Positions 18,905-30,149 of a stretch of 34,222 nt of DNA are shown in pieces. This DNA comes from Symbiodinium natans (lineage: Eukaryota > Sar > Dinophyceae > Suessiales > Symbiodiniaceae). The translations under genes and the position numbers were made by a program. The stretch lies in the NCBI GenBank assembly GCA_905221605.1, contig CAJNDS010001110.1, positions 1-34,222 on the forward strand, given 5' to 3'. Positions within the stretch are counted from its first letter, which is position 1. The number at the start of each line of letters is the position of its first letter. A model generated the notes under the pieces. That model searched no databases, was not told the DNA's origin, and saw nothing but the letters and a program-made list of their open reading frames with translations.

Positions 18905-21060
18905 AATCAGCCACCAGGCTGAAGAGGGCGGCGCGCACACGTCTGCGGAAGAGGCCGTTGCCTCGGTCAGCTTAGCCATACAAGAAGGCAAAGCTTAGCT
19001 AGCAAAAACATGAACTGGCCTGACAGGGCGAAGAGGAGCGAGAGATACCGGACCGTGAGGCAGTCTCGCCCTGAGCATCTCATCGCGAAAAGACTATTCG
19101 GCCGCCAGGCTGAAGAGGGCGACGTACACGTCTTCACGGAAGAAGCCGTAGCCTCGGTCAGCATAGCCACACAAGAAGGCAAAGCTTCGCTAGCAACAAC
19201 ATGAACTGGCCTGACAGGGCGAAGAGGAGCGAGAGATGCTGGACCGTGAGGCAGTCTCGCCCTGAGCATCTCCTCGCGAAAAGACTATTCGGCCGCCAGG
19301 TTGAAGAGGGCGGCGTACACGTCTTGCAAGAAGAGGCCACAGCATCGGTCAGCCTAGCCACGCAAGAAGGCAAAGCTTAGCTAGCAACAACATGAACCCG
19401 CCTGACAGGGCGAAGAGGAGCGAGAGATGCGAGACCACGAGGCAGTCTCGCCCTGAGCATCGACTCGCGTAAAGACTATTCGGGCGCCAGGCTGAAGAGG
19501 GCGACGTACACGTCTTCGAGGAAGACGCCTTAGCCTCGGTCAGCCTAGCCACACAAGAAGGCAAAGCTTGGCTAGCAACAACATGAACTGGCCTGACAGG
19601 GCGAAGAGGAGCGAGAGATGCGGGACCACGAGGCAGTCTCGCCCTGAGCATCTACTCGCGTAAAGACTATTCGGCCGCCAGGTTGAAGAGGGCGGCGTAC
19701 ACGTCTTCGAGGAAGACGCCGTAGCCTCGGTCAGCCTAGCCACACAAGAAGGCAAAGCTTGGCTAGCAACAACATGAACTGGCCTGACAGGGCGAAGAGG
19801 AGCGAGAGATGCCGGACCGTGAGGCAGTCTCGCCCTGAGCATCTCCTCGCGAAAAGACTATTCGGCCGCCAGGTTGAAGAGGGCAGCGTACTCGTCTTCG
19901 AGGAAGAAGCCGTAGACTCGGTCAGCCTAGCCACACAAGAAGGCAAAGCTTCGCTAGCAACCACATGAACCCGCCTGACAGGGCGAAGAGGAGCGAGAGA
20001 TGCTGGACCGCGAGGCAGTCTCGCCCTGAGCATCGACTCACGTAAAGACTATTCGGCCGCCAGGCTGAAGAGGGCCGCGTACACGTCTTCGAGGAAGAGG
20101 CCGTACCTCGGTCAGCTTAGCCACACAAGAAGGCAAAGCTTCGCTAGCAACCACATGAACCCGCCTGACAGGGCGAAGAGGAGCGAGAGATGCTGGACCG
20201 CGAGGCAGTCTCGCCCTGAGCATCTCCTCACGTAAAGACTATTCGGCCGCCAGGCTGAAGAGGGCCGCGTACACGTCTTCGAGGAAGAGGCCGTACCTCG
20301 GTCAGCTTAGCCACACAAGAAGGCAAAGCTTAGCTAACAACAACATGAACCCGCCTGACAGGGCGAAGAGGAGCCAAAGATGCTGGACCACGAGGCAGTC
20401 TCGCCCTGAGCATCTCCTCGCGTAAAGACTAATCGGCCGCCAGGCGGAAGAGGGCGACGTACACGTCCTCGAGGAAGAGGCCGTAGCCTCGTTCATCATG
20501 GCCCACGCAGGAAAGCAAATCTAGCTGACAGCCACATGAACTCGCCTGACAGGGCGAAGAGGAGATGTTGGACCTGGAGGTAGTTTCGCTCTGAGCATCT
20601 CCTAGCGTAAATATTAACCCGCCGCCAGGCGGAAGAGGGCGAAAAGCACGTCTTCGAAGAAGAGGCCATAGTCTCGGTCATCATGACCTATGCAAGAAAG
20701 CAAAGCCTAGCTGGCAACAACATGAACTCGCCTGATAGGGCGAAGAGGAGATGCGGGGCCTGGAGGCAGTTTCGCCCTGAGCACTCCTCGCATGAATATT
20801 AACCCGCAGCCAGGCGGAAGAGGGCGAAACGCACGTCTTCGACGAAGAGGCCATAGCCTCGGTCATCATGGCCCACGCAAGAAAGTAAAGTCTAGCCGAC
20901 AACAGCATGAACTCGCCTGACAGGGCGAAGAGGAGATGCGGGACCTGGAGGCAGTTTCGCTCTCAGCATCTCCTCGCATGAATACTAACCCCTCGCCAGG
21001 CGGAGGAGGGCGAGGTGCACGTCTTCGAAGAGGCGGCCAGAGCCTGACAACAAGCATAGA
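18905..21060 (+). repeat. 191-bp satellite array, about 11 copies
   Basis: The word cctgacagggcgaagaggag recurs near 19018, 19209, 19400, 19591, 19782, 19973, 20164, 20355 and, in shorter units, near 20545, 20731 and 20917. The period is 191 bases for most copies and about 185-190 at the right end, where cgagag is missing. The left end is a partial unit. Frames of about 100 codons on the minus strand overlap from unit to unit because 191 is not a multiple of three. They carry Leu/Ala-rich text that rotates frame, so I do not call them genes. Confidence 0.85.
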
Positions 21061-22520
21061 AACCCCAGACCTGAGTCACGCCTAACTGCTGCGTATGATG
21101 AGGAGCCAGTCGACCTGTCGAAGATCCACCCTAAGTGGCTGCTGCCAAGGCAGCTGTCTCAGCGTGTGGTATTTCTGTAGAACAGAAGTAGACGAGGAGT
21201 TCATGATGTTTCTCTAGTGTATATGATGAAATTTAGAGAGTCACATATTGTTTGCCTAGATGAAGTGGTAGCTAACCCTGAACTGTGAACCCATGCAAGG
21301 CTCTTGCTGGGACCACTAAACCCTGAACTTCCGCTGGCCGCCGCAACTGTACGATGTCTGTGGACATATCCTCGTTCCCCCGGTATGAGCACTAGCGTCC
21401 ATGCAACATGAATCACTGAATCGCCGAATCACTGAATCACTGGATCCCCCGCATTGCATTGGAGGAACAGTCCTCGTGATTGCATGTGCGACCCCTAGGA
21501 AGAGACGATGGGAGGATCTTACGGATGAGGAGAAGCAAGATGCGGATGGCTCAGCTTTACAAAACAAAATATCGGGCTTCAGAGCTTACGGCTTTCGTGA
21601 TAGAGGGATTTGGTACAATCAAATATTGGGCATGGCTTTGTGAATTGGATGATAGTATCTTAGAAAGTGAGACCCAAATCTCGCCGAGGCAGAGAAGAGG
21701 CAGCGCTACTGGTCGACACCCTGGAGGATATGCGTCACAAAGAAGCTCTGAGCTTCAAGAGTAAAACCAAAGAAAGTATGAACGTTCAATGTTACAACTT
21801 GAAGTCTCGAACGTTGCGTCCTACATTTGTCCCATGTGTTCCTAACTTGGGTCTTCAAGCTGCCTTCGCAGGACAAACCAACGGCGCTGGCAGTATCGAA
21901 GTGGCATCTGAGTCCGTAGCTGTGTTTGCGTGTGCTCCCTTGAAGGGTTATGTTAAGTTGTAGAAAGGTGGTTTGGGGTTAGTACGGCTTTGGAGGATGT
22001 AGTTGAAATTGTTCAGGTCGAGTTGTACATGTAGCAGCTGGCAAGTTTGCACAGCTGACGTCTTCCTGGTGGACAGTAGCATTATTGAGATTTTTGGTTT
22101 TGATGGGCTTAGAGAGGCTGTTTACGTCAAAGGAGCAGCGTGCGAAGTCGGGTTGAATGGAAGGGGCATGAGGTCATATGGACCCGAGCCTCCAGTTGCT
22201 TGCTGCGCGCAAGCTGCTTAGAAACCGATGACGAAGCGGGTCTTGCTGAGATTCTGCGTCCGATGAAAGGCATCTGGTGCTGTGGTTGTCATTGTTGCAT
22301 GTTTCTGTTGGCCAGTATCGCATATGTGGGGCTGTCGGTTTACATGCTGCCGTAGATGTCTGGAACCTTCTGATATGCATTGTGTAGCTTCAGTGCGAGC
22401 ATGAACAATAAGTTTTGCTTTGTTTTATAGTACTGCCCATGAAAACTAAGCAAAAAGAACCCTAAAGGTATCAGCCACATATATATATATATGTATATGT
22501 AATACGTAGATATATAGAAA
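21061..22520. other. Unassigned region without recognised gene
   Basis: Frames up to about 98 codons exist (for example 21667-21963 plus) but show no known motif and no repeat. A small gaatcac(t/c)-type repeat lies at 21408-21443. A TA microsatellite sits at about 22480-22500, just before the telomere-type tract. Confidence 0.35.
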
Positions 22521-22522
22521 CA

Positions 22523-22606
22523 CCCTAAACCCTAAACCCTAAACCCTTAAACCCTTATTTATACCCTTAAACCCTTAAAACCTTAAACCCTTAAACCCTA
22601 AACCCC
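22523..22606 (-). repeat. Interstitial telomere-type tract (CCCTAAA orientation)
   Basis: Perfect ccctaaa units are followed by degenerate cccttaaa units on the plus strand. TTTAGGG-type telomeres are known in plants, many algae and dinoflagellates. The orientation is that of a left chromosome end. Confidence 0.8.
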
Positions 22607-23264
22607 ATGTATTTACTCATTTATTTGAAGAACTTGTTGTGTATTACCAGCCCAGAACACCAAGCGCCCACAATGTTTAGAAATTACACTGGCCTGGGTT
22701 TTGCGAAGCATGCAGAGCACCTTCTCGTCCTCAACAATGAAGGCCTTGAGGAGTTCCTGCTCGAATGATTTTAGGTATATAAGGTTTGTGAGGGTTGCAA
22801 GGTACTCAGTGCTAGTAATACTCTGGTAAGTCCTGTAGCAGAGCTCTGGCTTCAATGCCATTGTGAGCCACGATGTGTGCCATGGCTCCGCGAAGTCGAT
22901 GGCCCCCCCTCGCTAATATATCCATATACAGCACCGAAAAACACACCACCCAAGATATATCAGAACATTCGAATTCGATCGACATCAAGCCCCATGCATA
23001 GCTTATAGAAACCAGAACGAAGTCCGCTATGCTTCGATAGCTGTGATGCCAGCGTAGGAGGCAGAAACGCAGGTGCAACTCTCACGTACGTCGACGCCCT
23101 ATTTTTTCAAACTTATCGAGGGCCGGAGGGGGCAGGGGGTGGGCGCACCATGGCCAGACTCTGTCACATCGACAGCCGCAGGCGCCGATCTTGATCCATG
23201 TGGCCTGGCCGAGTAGCACAGTAGCTAGCTGCAGCTCAAAGTTTCACATATCACTCGCACAGAC

Positions 23265-23336
23265 ACATATATATATATACATATATACATATTTACATAT
23301 AGATATCTCTCTCTCTCTCTATATATATATATATGC
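23265..23336. repeat. AT/CT microsatellite
   Basis: Runs of (at)n, (cat)(at)n, then (ct)n and (at)n again, typical of simple-sequence DNA. Confidence 0.85.
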
Positions 23337-23722
23337 ACTGGTGATCATGATGCTTTGCCGATATCAACATCACTCTCCCTAGCTGCTGATCGGGGTTTTA
23401 CAGGGTCATCGGGACTTGCATGTCTGATTTCCAGCTGGCCTTGCCGGAGGAGATCTGGATCTGGATCTGGATTCTGCCCTGCAACAGTACTTTGAACATC
23501 GATATCTAACCTAATAACGTTCGTTGCGCAGACACTCGTATTACTTTCTTAGCAGATCTTGTAGCAGATGGGACGGAATTACATGCTGCTACACGTGCAT
23601 GGATGGAAGTTTGGAAAATGCGAATCGAATCATGCAGCCTCCGGTTCCTGCTTGAGCTTGCCGTTGTCGACGTTGGGGCATATAAATGTCCAAAGCGACC
23701 TTGCAAGAGGACTTTCTACCGG

Positions 23723-23823
23723 GCCCTGGGTTGGGGTCGACTGCTGACATGACGAATTGGAACAATAAGGCCCTGGGTTGGGGTCGACTGCTGACATGAC
23801 GAATTGGAACAATAAGGCCCTGG
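23723..23823 (+). repeat. 47-bp tandem duplication
   Basis: Two perfect units begin at 23723 and 23770 (gccctgggttggggtcgact...), with the first seven bases of a third unit from 23817. A hexamer repeat (atctgg)n lies nearby at about 23451-23475. Confidence 0.85.
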
Positions 23824-24313
23824 CTGTATGCCCTGGCATTCTGCATGGCCCACGTGGCGCAGTGCAAGTGGAGACTGCACCTGGTATATGGTTCGCAGCT
23901 TATTAGCCAGTTTTGCTATTCAAAATTTCGCTCGGCCAAACTTGAGTCACATGCACCTATCTGAGAATCTGGCAACTAAAGCAGGCAGTGCTCGATCAGC
24001 TCGGGCGGCAATCATGGAGAGCAAGGATCCATGCACGAAAACTTAAAAAGCCTCGGACCATGATCCCACGTTACACTAGCTATATACGTTTCGAGTGCCA
24101 CTTCGCTTAGCTTCGTATACGAAACAATTAAACTAAACCATTTTTCAACCCTATAGCAATTGGAACGTAGGGTTTCTTGCAACTTGTTTATAATAGATAT
24201 TACACACACATATACATAGAGATAGATTAAAATACCAGGGATATATGTATTCCTTATTTGCAAGAAACCACACGTGCCAAGTAGGGCCTGTATGATAAGC
24301 GAGCTATCTAGAA

Positions 24314-24396
24314 GGTTTAGGGTTTAGGGCTTAAGGGTTTCAGGGTTTAAGGGTTTATTTAAGGGTTTTAGGGTTTATGTAGGGTTTTCGGTTTAT
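24314..24396 (+). repeat. Interstitial telomere-type tract (TTTAGGG orientation)
   Basis: Units of ggtttaggg with degenerate gggttta(a/t) variants. The orientation is opposite to the tract at 22523-22606. Confidence 0.75.
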
Positions 24397-24511
24397 GAGG
24401 GCGAGGTCCCCCTCGTGCGTGCAGCTGTGCACCTGCCAAAGAAGCAGCAAGCGGAGCCAGGCCAGCGAGGTTTTAGGATAATTTTGTTTCAAGGGAGTCA
24501 AGTCAGCCCCT

Positions 24512-24574
24512 GGGGTTTACGGTTCAGGGGTTAATTAGGGGTTTAGGGTTTAGGGGGTTAGGGTTTAGGGTTTG
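24512..24574 (+). repeat. Second interstitial telomere-type tract (TTTAGGG orientation)
   Basis: Degenerate units followed by about four good tttaggg units ending near 24574. It is separated from the previous tract by about 115 bases of GC-rich sequence. Confidence 0.75.
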
Positions 24575-25008
24575 TGTCTGACAACTTTGAATACACAGCA
24601 TGCGCATATTTACGACACGCCCTGCCACTTCTTGTAATACAAGGTGACTTCTCAGGCTGAAGTGACGTTAGGACAGCAATGCTCACACACTCGCTCTAGA
24701 AACTTGACATTCCGCCTGGAGTCAACACTCCTGTGGGCGCATTAGACTGACCAGCTTCGTCTACTCGAGCTGCACATTGTAATGACATTAACCATTTTCA
24801 GAGTGTAGGCACATTAGTTTTGCCAACTTGTCTCCAAAGAGGGGCCAGTGCTGGCTTTGGACGTCCACCTGCGCAAGAAAACGTTTCGAGCCATATCCGA
24901 CCCCCCAAAATCTATTAACAGGCTGCCCGGACAAACCCCGAATCTATTAAGTATGCTCCTGGGAGCAACTTGGTCACGTGGGTCCCAGGGACAGACTTAC
25001 CCAAGTGA
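24575..25008. other. Unassigned flank of the retroelement
   Basis: One 86-codon frame (24848-25108 plus) overlaps the gag-like frame and has no motif. No LTR-like boundary was recognised. Confidence 0.35.
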
Positions 25009-25425
25009 GCGCATAGCACACACACGGAGCGTCAGGGAAAGCGTGCTCCAGACCGCACGTTCCGGCTCGATCAAGCTCTCCTGGATGCATTGTCCAGTTA
25101 TCATGTGAGTTTTGCGCTCATGCATCAACCCGCTGCCAAGACCCCTAAGCGCCCTAATCCACCTAAGCGCCCTAATGACCCTGCGAAGTTCCGCCGCGCT
25201 GAGGACAGGCCTAAAGGCAAGGGTAAGGGTCGTGGTCGTGGGAAACAGGGCAGCCCAAACATTCCAAAAGCCATCCTGGACCTCAAGGGTCACAGTCACA
25301 CGCCCGATAGTGAGATCTGTTATTCCCACAACTTAGGCAAGTGCCAGGTGCGGGACTGCAAGAGGGCGCACGGCTGTGCCCGCTGTTTCGCCAAGGACCA
25401 TGTCATCCAGGCCTGCAAGGCCTGA
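25009..25425 (+). pseudogene. Gag-like zinc-finger protein fragment
   Basis: The frame is open from 25009 to the stop at 25425, about 138 codons, without a convincing ATG. The middle is Pro/Lys/Arg-rich (KGKGKGRGRGKQG), suited to nucleic-acid binding. The C-terminus has C-x7-C-x4-C-x3-H (CYSHNLGKC..), close to a CCCH finger, followed by CARCFAKDHVIQAC, a knuckle-like cluster. It lies directly upstream of the pol-like frames and overlaps the next one by about 50 bases in another frame, as gag and pol often do. Whether the overlap is natural or due to an indel cannot be decided here. Confidence 0.5.
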
Positions 25426-27956
25426 ACGGGGTCGGCGGAGGGGGAAGCCCCTTCGCCAGCTTCGCCGTCAGCCAGGCCCGCGCCGGGACTTGAACAACGC
25501 GTCCTCGTCCACTAACACACTCGTCCCATGCTCTGCTTTCCGCGGGGGCGGACTTTGGGTCGCTGGCGCTGGTTCCGTTGCTTGCCCAGCGTCTGCTTCC
25601 ATGCCGCCTGGGCGAATCATTTCCCTGGCCTCTGGCCCTGTGTCTTTTGATGCTCATCAGTGGCATTGCACCCAGCCTTGGCACGGTGACCGTGTTGTCT
25701 TAGTTGGGTTCACTGTCAAGGGTTCTTACTTGTTACCGCCGGACATGGTTTCAACACTTGAGGGCCTTGGCTTCGCTCTACCAGGCAACTCCACGGGTGA
25801 GAGTACTGCGGGGCCTCTCCACCCTCCCCGGTTCCCCGTGTTTTTGGAGCTTGCTGGCACAGGCCGTGTCACCGCACGTTGGCGTGCCCTTGGGGCCCCA
25901 GGTTCTTTGGCTGTCAATGACCAGGTCGTTGAAGGCTGTGCCACGCATCCTCGTAAGCTTGACAGTGCTGAGGCCGCTGACCAGGCCTTAGCGCTCGAAT
26001 GGCTGCGTTCCCCGTATGTTCTGGGTGCTCACCTTTCGCCTCCCAGTGGCACGTGTTCCAGGGCCCGTGACATCCGGTTGCCAGGGGATCCCGGCCCTCC
26101 ACCCTTGCGATCCGACACTTTTCCGGATGGACTCCCGATCTCCAGCCCCACGACGCTCGGCGAGTCGCCCGGGCAAACATGGCCTACGAGATCATGAGGT
26201 TGTGCTTCCTGAAGAGTTGAAGAAGGCCATCAGGAGGAATGCCGAGGCAGGGCCGGGTGAAATCGCCTTGCAGCGTGCCAGCTTCTGCAAGAAATGGCTT
26301 AGCAGAGCAGAGGAGCTGAAGGTTGCCGAGGCTGAGTTCAAAGCTTCCCTTCCAGACCACATATCAAAAATCCTAGCACCTAAGAGGCTGCTGCTGTGGA
26401 AAGAGATCACGTGCGACCTGGAATACCCCGACTGTCAAGTCTTTGACGAGGTCACCCAAGGTGTGCAGCTGACCGGTTGCACGCCCGTCACCAACCTCTT
26501 CCCGCCGACCTATAAGCCTTCCAATCGCTCCCTCGCCGGTGTGGATGTGTCAGCAGAATCCCTGAGGCAAAGGGTCCTGGAGAGGGCTAAGCCCCAGGGC
26601 GAAGAGGACACAACAGTGCATAGTAAGACCCAAGAGGAAAGGGAGAAGGGCTGGATTCGGGGCCCCATACCAGTCTCGGACCTTTCCTGTGACTCTCTTC
26701 TAAGTCGCCGGTTCGGTCTCAAGCAGGGGCCAAAGGTCAGGCTTATAGATGACATGTCTTTCGGAGGCGTAAACAATCTAGTGACTGTGCATGAAAGCCC
26801 GAAACCACACGGACCAGACGTGATTGCCAGCGCTGCCTTGGAATGTATGCGTTGCTCTCCCGGAACGCCCTTGAAGGGGAGGGCGTATGATCTTCGTTCA
26901 GCTTATCGACAGCTGGCTATCCATCCCAGCTCGCTCAAGCACGCATACATTCTCCATTGGAATCCCCTTACCCACCAAGCAGAAGCGGATCGCTTCAAGA
27001 TCCGTATACTCTTTCCTTCGTGTTGCGCACGCCATCTGGTGGGTAGGATGCACCGCGTTGTCCCTGATGTGGACGGTGTTCTTCGACGATTATGTGACGT
27101 TAACGTCCGAGCAAGAGGTTCGCCACACTGATGCGGCGGTCGTCGCCCTCTTCAAACTACTGGGCTGGAGTTTTGATGAGTGTGGCGAGAAGTCCACCGA
27201 GTTTGGGCGTTTCCTTTGATTTCTCGTCGTCTCGGAAAGGCCTAGTGAAAGTTGGCATCACCACTTCCAGGGTTCAGAAGCTGACGAGAGTCATCAGTGA
27301 TGTGCTCAGCTTTCTCGCGCCATGGCTCTACGCTTGAGGGGCCGCATGCAGTTCTGTGACAGTTTCCTGTTCGGACGTGCTGCGCGTCTTTGTCTCCAGG
27401 CCGTTACAGCGCATGCTCATGCTGTGGACGATGGGCCGGTGCATGATGTCCTCGCCAGGTTCAACGCTGCCCTTCGTGCAGGACGCCCCCACGAGGTGTC
27501 CGGAAAACACGCCTCCCCTTTCTTCATGTTTACAGACGCTTGCTATGAACCTCAGCAAGACCAGTGGGTTGCAGGTTTAGGAGGCGTCCTGTTTGACGTT
27601 CGAGGAAAGTGCCTGGGGTTCTTTTCAATAGAGGCACCAAAAAGGGTTAGGCATTTTCTGGGTGAAAGCGTTAAGAAAACGATAATTTTCGAACTGGAAT
27701 TTCTTGCAATGTTGCTGGGAATGGTCCTGTGGAAAGACATCATTCGTTTTTCGCCGCTAGTTTGTTTTCTTGACAACAATGGATCCCGTGACCTGGCGAT
27801 TTCGGGGGGGGTCGCAGCCAGGTTGCAAAGAAGCTTGTGGCTTTGCTGTTGGGACTTGAAGATGCTGCAGAGCTGAAGTGTTGGTACAGCCGTGTACCGT
27901 CGCCGTCGAACATAGCCGATTTGCCCTCCCGGGAAAATGTCAGTACTTGTGTGTGA
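25376..27956 (+). pseudogene. Pol-like reverse transcriptase plus RNase H, frameshifted
   Basis: The reading moves through frames at about 25376-26100 (pre-RT domain, with QPWHGDRVVLVGFTVKG and LEGLGFALPG), 26100-27000 (RT fingers and palm), 27000-27219, 27219-27337, 27322-27810 and 27810-27956. RT signs are KVRLIDDMSFGGVN, GRAYDLRSAYRQLAIHP (motif A) and VFFDDYVTL (motif C; Asp-Asp at 27085-27090). RNase H signs are FFMFTDACYE, IFELEFLAML and CFLDNNGSRDLAI, then WYSRVPSPSNIADLPSRE near the end. The last shift coincides with a run of eight G at 27804-27811, which could be a true mutation or a homopolymer error. In the RT family these domains copy RNA to DNA and degrade the RNA strand. This copy is not expected to work as it stands. 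Confidence 0.68.
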
Positions 27957-28059
27957 ACGGTTCGGCGATCCCTGCGTCGGACGCCTCACACGCAATGAAC
28001 AACTGCCTCGAAGTTCCTACTGCGGAATCCAATGAAAACTCTTGGTTCGGTTAAGAGGG

Positions 28060-28240
28060 GGTGGTGGGACGGTTTAGAGGTTTAGGTGGTTGCGTGCAGC
28101 GGATGTGAGAGCCTTCTCACTTGCAACTACTTTGTGCCCCGTGTGCCGACCCTCACAACAGGGTCGTAAAGAAATATTCTCCAGTGCCCATTGCCAGAGT
28201 GCGTTCCTTGCGCCCAATGCTTCAGCATTCTTGACTATCC
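28060..28240 (+). repeat. Direct repeat, left copy (about 170-180 bp)
   Basis: This begins ggtggtgggacggtttagag and matches 28752-28915. The left copy holds about 12 extra bases (ccctcacaacag region near 28150). The copies lie about 690 bases apart. They might be terminal repeats of a short element, or the trace of a local duplication. Confidence 0.7.
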
Positions 28241-28751
28241 ACTCTGCCCGGAGTGTGAGCCGTAGGATGTTGCGAATCCCTATGTCACCGCATGGAAAAG
28301 AAGTACGTCCGAGTTTGCGAGCATCCCTAAGCCTTGAGGGTTCTCCTTTAGGGTTGGGTCCCTGCCTCCCCCTTTAGGGTTTGAAACTAGTGGACGTTTG
28401 GCTCGAGGTGGCGCATTTGCTCAAGCTTTGAGCGTGTCGGCAGGCATGGCTGCTAACGCTTTAAAGTTTGAGAAATGTTTTGAAAATTTGTGAGGACAGA
28501 ATTTTCATGCCACCTCGAGCGTCTGACTTTCACCTAAAACCTTCAAAGTGATTTCTTGGATGCAAAGCTTTCGAACTGCGTCATCTGCATTGCCAGGTGC
28601 TCAAGCAGCTGTCACACAAGCAACAGCGTGTGTTATCAATGCTCTTGAACAGCTGCGACTTCATATGCAATAAACATGCTAGTGGCAGAAAATTTTCTGT
28701 CCCGCCCAGCCCGCCCCGGACACGCAGTGTCTTTTTGCAGTCTTGAGTTCG
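28241..28751. other. Spacer between the direct repeats
   Basis: No gene was recognised. It contains short tttaggg-like text near 28345-28380 and AT/GC-mixed sequence without long frames. Confidence 0.4.
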
Positions 28752-28915
28752 GTGGTGGGACGGTTTAGAGGTTTAGGTGGTTGCGTGCAGCGGATGTGAG
28801 AGCCTTCTCACTTGCAACTACTTTGTGCCCCGTATGCCGACGGGTCGTAAAGAAATATTCTCCAGTGCCCATTGCCAGGAGTGCGTTCCTTGCGCCCAAT
28901 GCTTCAGCCATCCAC
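28752..28915 (+). repeat. Direct repeat, right copy
   Basis: This is the right counterpart of 28060-28240. The match ends at 'gcttcagc', followed by a new sequence that leads into the TA microsatellite. Confidence 0.7.
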
Positions 28916-28965
28916 ACACATATGTATATATATATATATATATATGGTACCCCCCCCCCCCCAGT
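28916..28965. repeat. TA microsatellite followed by poly-C run
   Basis: (ta)n at about 28921-28945, then ggta and an uninterrupted C run of about 14-15 bases. Such runs are unstable in copying and in sequencing. Confidence 0.85.
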
Positions 28966-29069
28966 GACCTACCCTTTTCGCCTTGTCTCAAGTCACCCAG
29001 CTGCACTGCAAGCAAACTCGGTGTGCAATATAGCGTATTTCCTAGGGCGTAGACTAAAATACAACTAAA

Positions 29070-29408
29070 ATCGCATACACGGGACAGTAGAACTAGACAC
29101 CGATTATCCCGAAAGCAATCAGTGCGAAGATATCAACTGACACGTAGAGTTGGTTGTGTTGTCAGTGCGGTGATCGTGGTGTGGTGTAGTAGGATAGGAA
29201 GCAGGTGTCGCGTCGACAGCGAAAAGGACGCGAAACGCAAAGAAGATGGAATAGAATAGGCAGTGTAGAGAGGCCGTGTATAGCTGAGGCGATGGTAGCG
29301 CGATGACGGCAATGGGGTGATACCACGTACACATGCCAGCATGCAAAAGTCCCACATGGCCTGAGGTGCCTGCTGCCATGTTGTGAACAGATCAAAGCAT
29401 AGCTCTGC
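29070..29408. other. Unassigned region
   Basis: Three overlapping frames of about 90 codons on the minus strand show no recognised motif. No repeat was seen. Confidence 0.3.
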
Positions 29409-29483
29409 ATGAGCGCAGGACAAGATGTCATCCGCAATGATTGCGCGCCCACACGAGAGCCGTCGCGCTATTTGCTGCGCCGT

Positions 29484-30131
29484 TTTCGAAGCTCCAGAGT
29501 TCCGCGCCCACGGTGTTTGCGAGGTTTTCGAAGCCCCGGAGTTCCGCGCCCACGGTATTTGGGAGGTTTTCGAAGCCCCAGAGTTCCGCGCCCACGGTAT
29601 TTGCGACGTTTTCGAAGCCCCATGAGTTCCGCGCCCACGGTATTTGCGACGTTGTCGAAGCCCCAGAGTTCCGCGCCCACGGTATTTGCGAGGTTTTCGA
29701 AGCTCCAGAGTTCCGCGCCCGCGGTGTTTGTGAGGTTTTCGAAGCCCCAGAGTTCCGCGCCCACGGTATTTGCGACGTTTTCGAAGCCCCAGAGTTCCGC
29801 GCCCACGGTATTTGCGACGTTTTCGAAGCCCCAGAGTTCCGCGCCCACGGTATTTGCGACGTATTTGCGACGTTTTCGAAGCCCCAGAGTTCCGCGCCCA
29901 CGGTATTTGCGACGTTTTCGAAGCCCCAGAGTTCCGCGCCCACGGTATTTGCGACGTTTTCGAAGCCCCAGAGTTCCGCGCCCACGGTATTTTGCGACGC
30001 TTTCGAAGCCCCAGAGTTCCGCGCCCGCGGTATTTGCGACGTTTTCGACGCCCCAGAGTTCCGCGCCCACGGTGTTTGCGACCCTTTCGAAGCCCCAGAG
30101 TTCCGCGCCGATATTTGCGAGGGTTTCGACA
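29484..30131 (+). repeat. 42-bp minisatellite, about 15 copies
   Basis: The unit is ttttcgaagccccagagttc then cgcgcccacggtatttgcga and cg, 42 bases. One unit near 29855-29870 has an 11-base partial duplication, and single-base gains occur near 29620 and 29990. Because 42 is a multiple of three, long frames stay open on both strands: SSAPTVFATFSKPQ-type repeats on plus and GAELWGFENVANTV-type repeats on minus. Confidence 0.85.
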
Positions 30132-30149
30132 CCGCGGAGTTCGAGTCCC

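Larger units (their letters stand above)
22607..24313. other. Segment between outward-facing telomere-type tracts, no firm gene
   Basis: A minus-strand frame at 22616-22861 (82 codons, with QELLKAFIVEDEKVL) looks protein-like but is unrecognised. Microsatellites and a 47-bp duplication are listed separately. No RNA gene was seen. Confidence 0.3.
25009..27956 (+). mobile_element. Decayed RT/RNase H retroelement
   Basis: The order is gag-like zinc-finger protein, pre-RT domain, reverse transcriptase, RNase H, all on the plus strand and broken by several frameshifts. The RNase H end resembles that of DIRS-like and related elements (WYSRVPSPSNIADLPSRE). No integrase, tyrosine recombinase or terminal repeat was recognised, so the class is uncertain. 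Confidence 0.65.

Noticed and set aside
18967-20908. Series of roughly 100-codon minus-strand frames as a gene family
   Set aside because: They repeat with the 191-bp satellite period and rotate frame, so they follow from the satellite itself.
28060-28915. CRISPR-like array
   Set aside because: There are only two long copies with a single spacer. None of the other arrays has short, uniform repeats with unique spacers.
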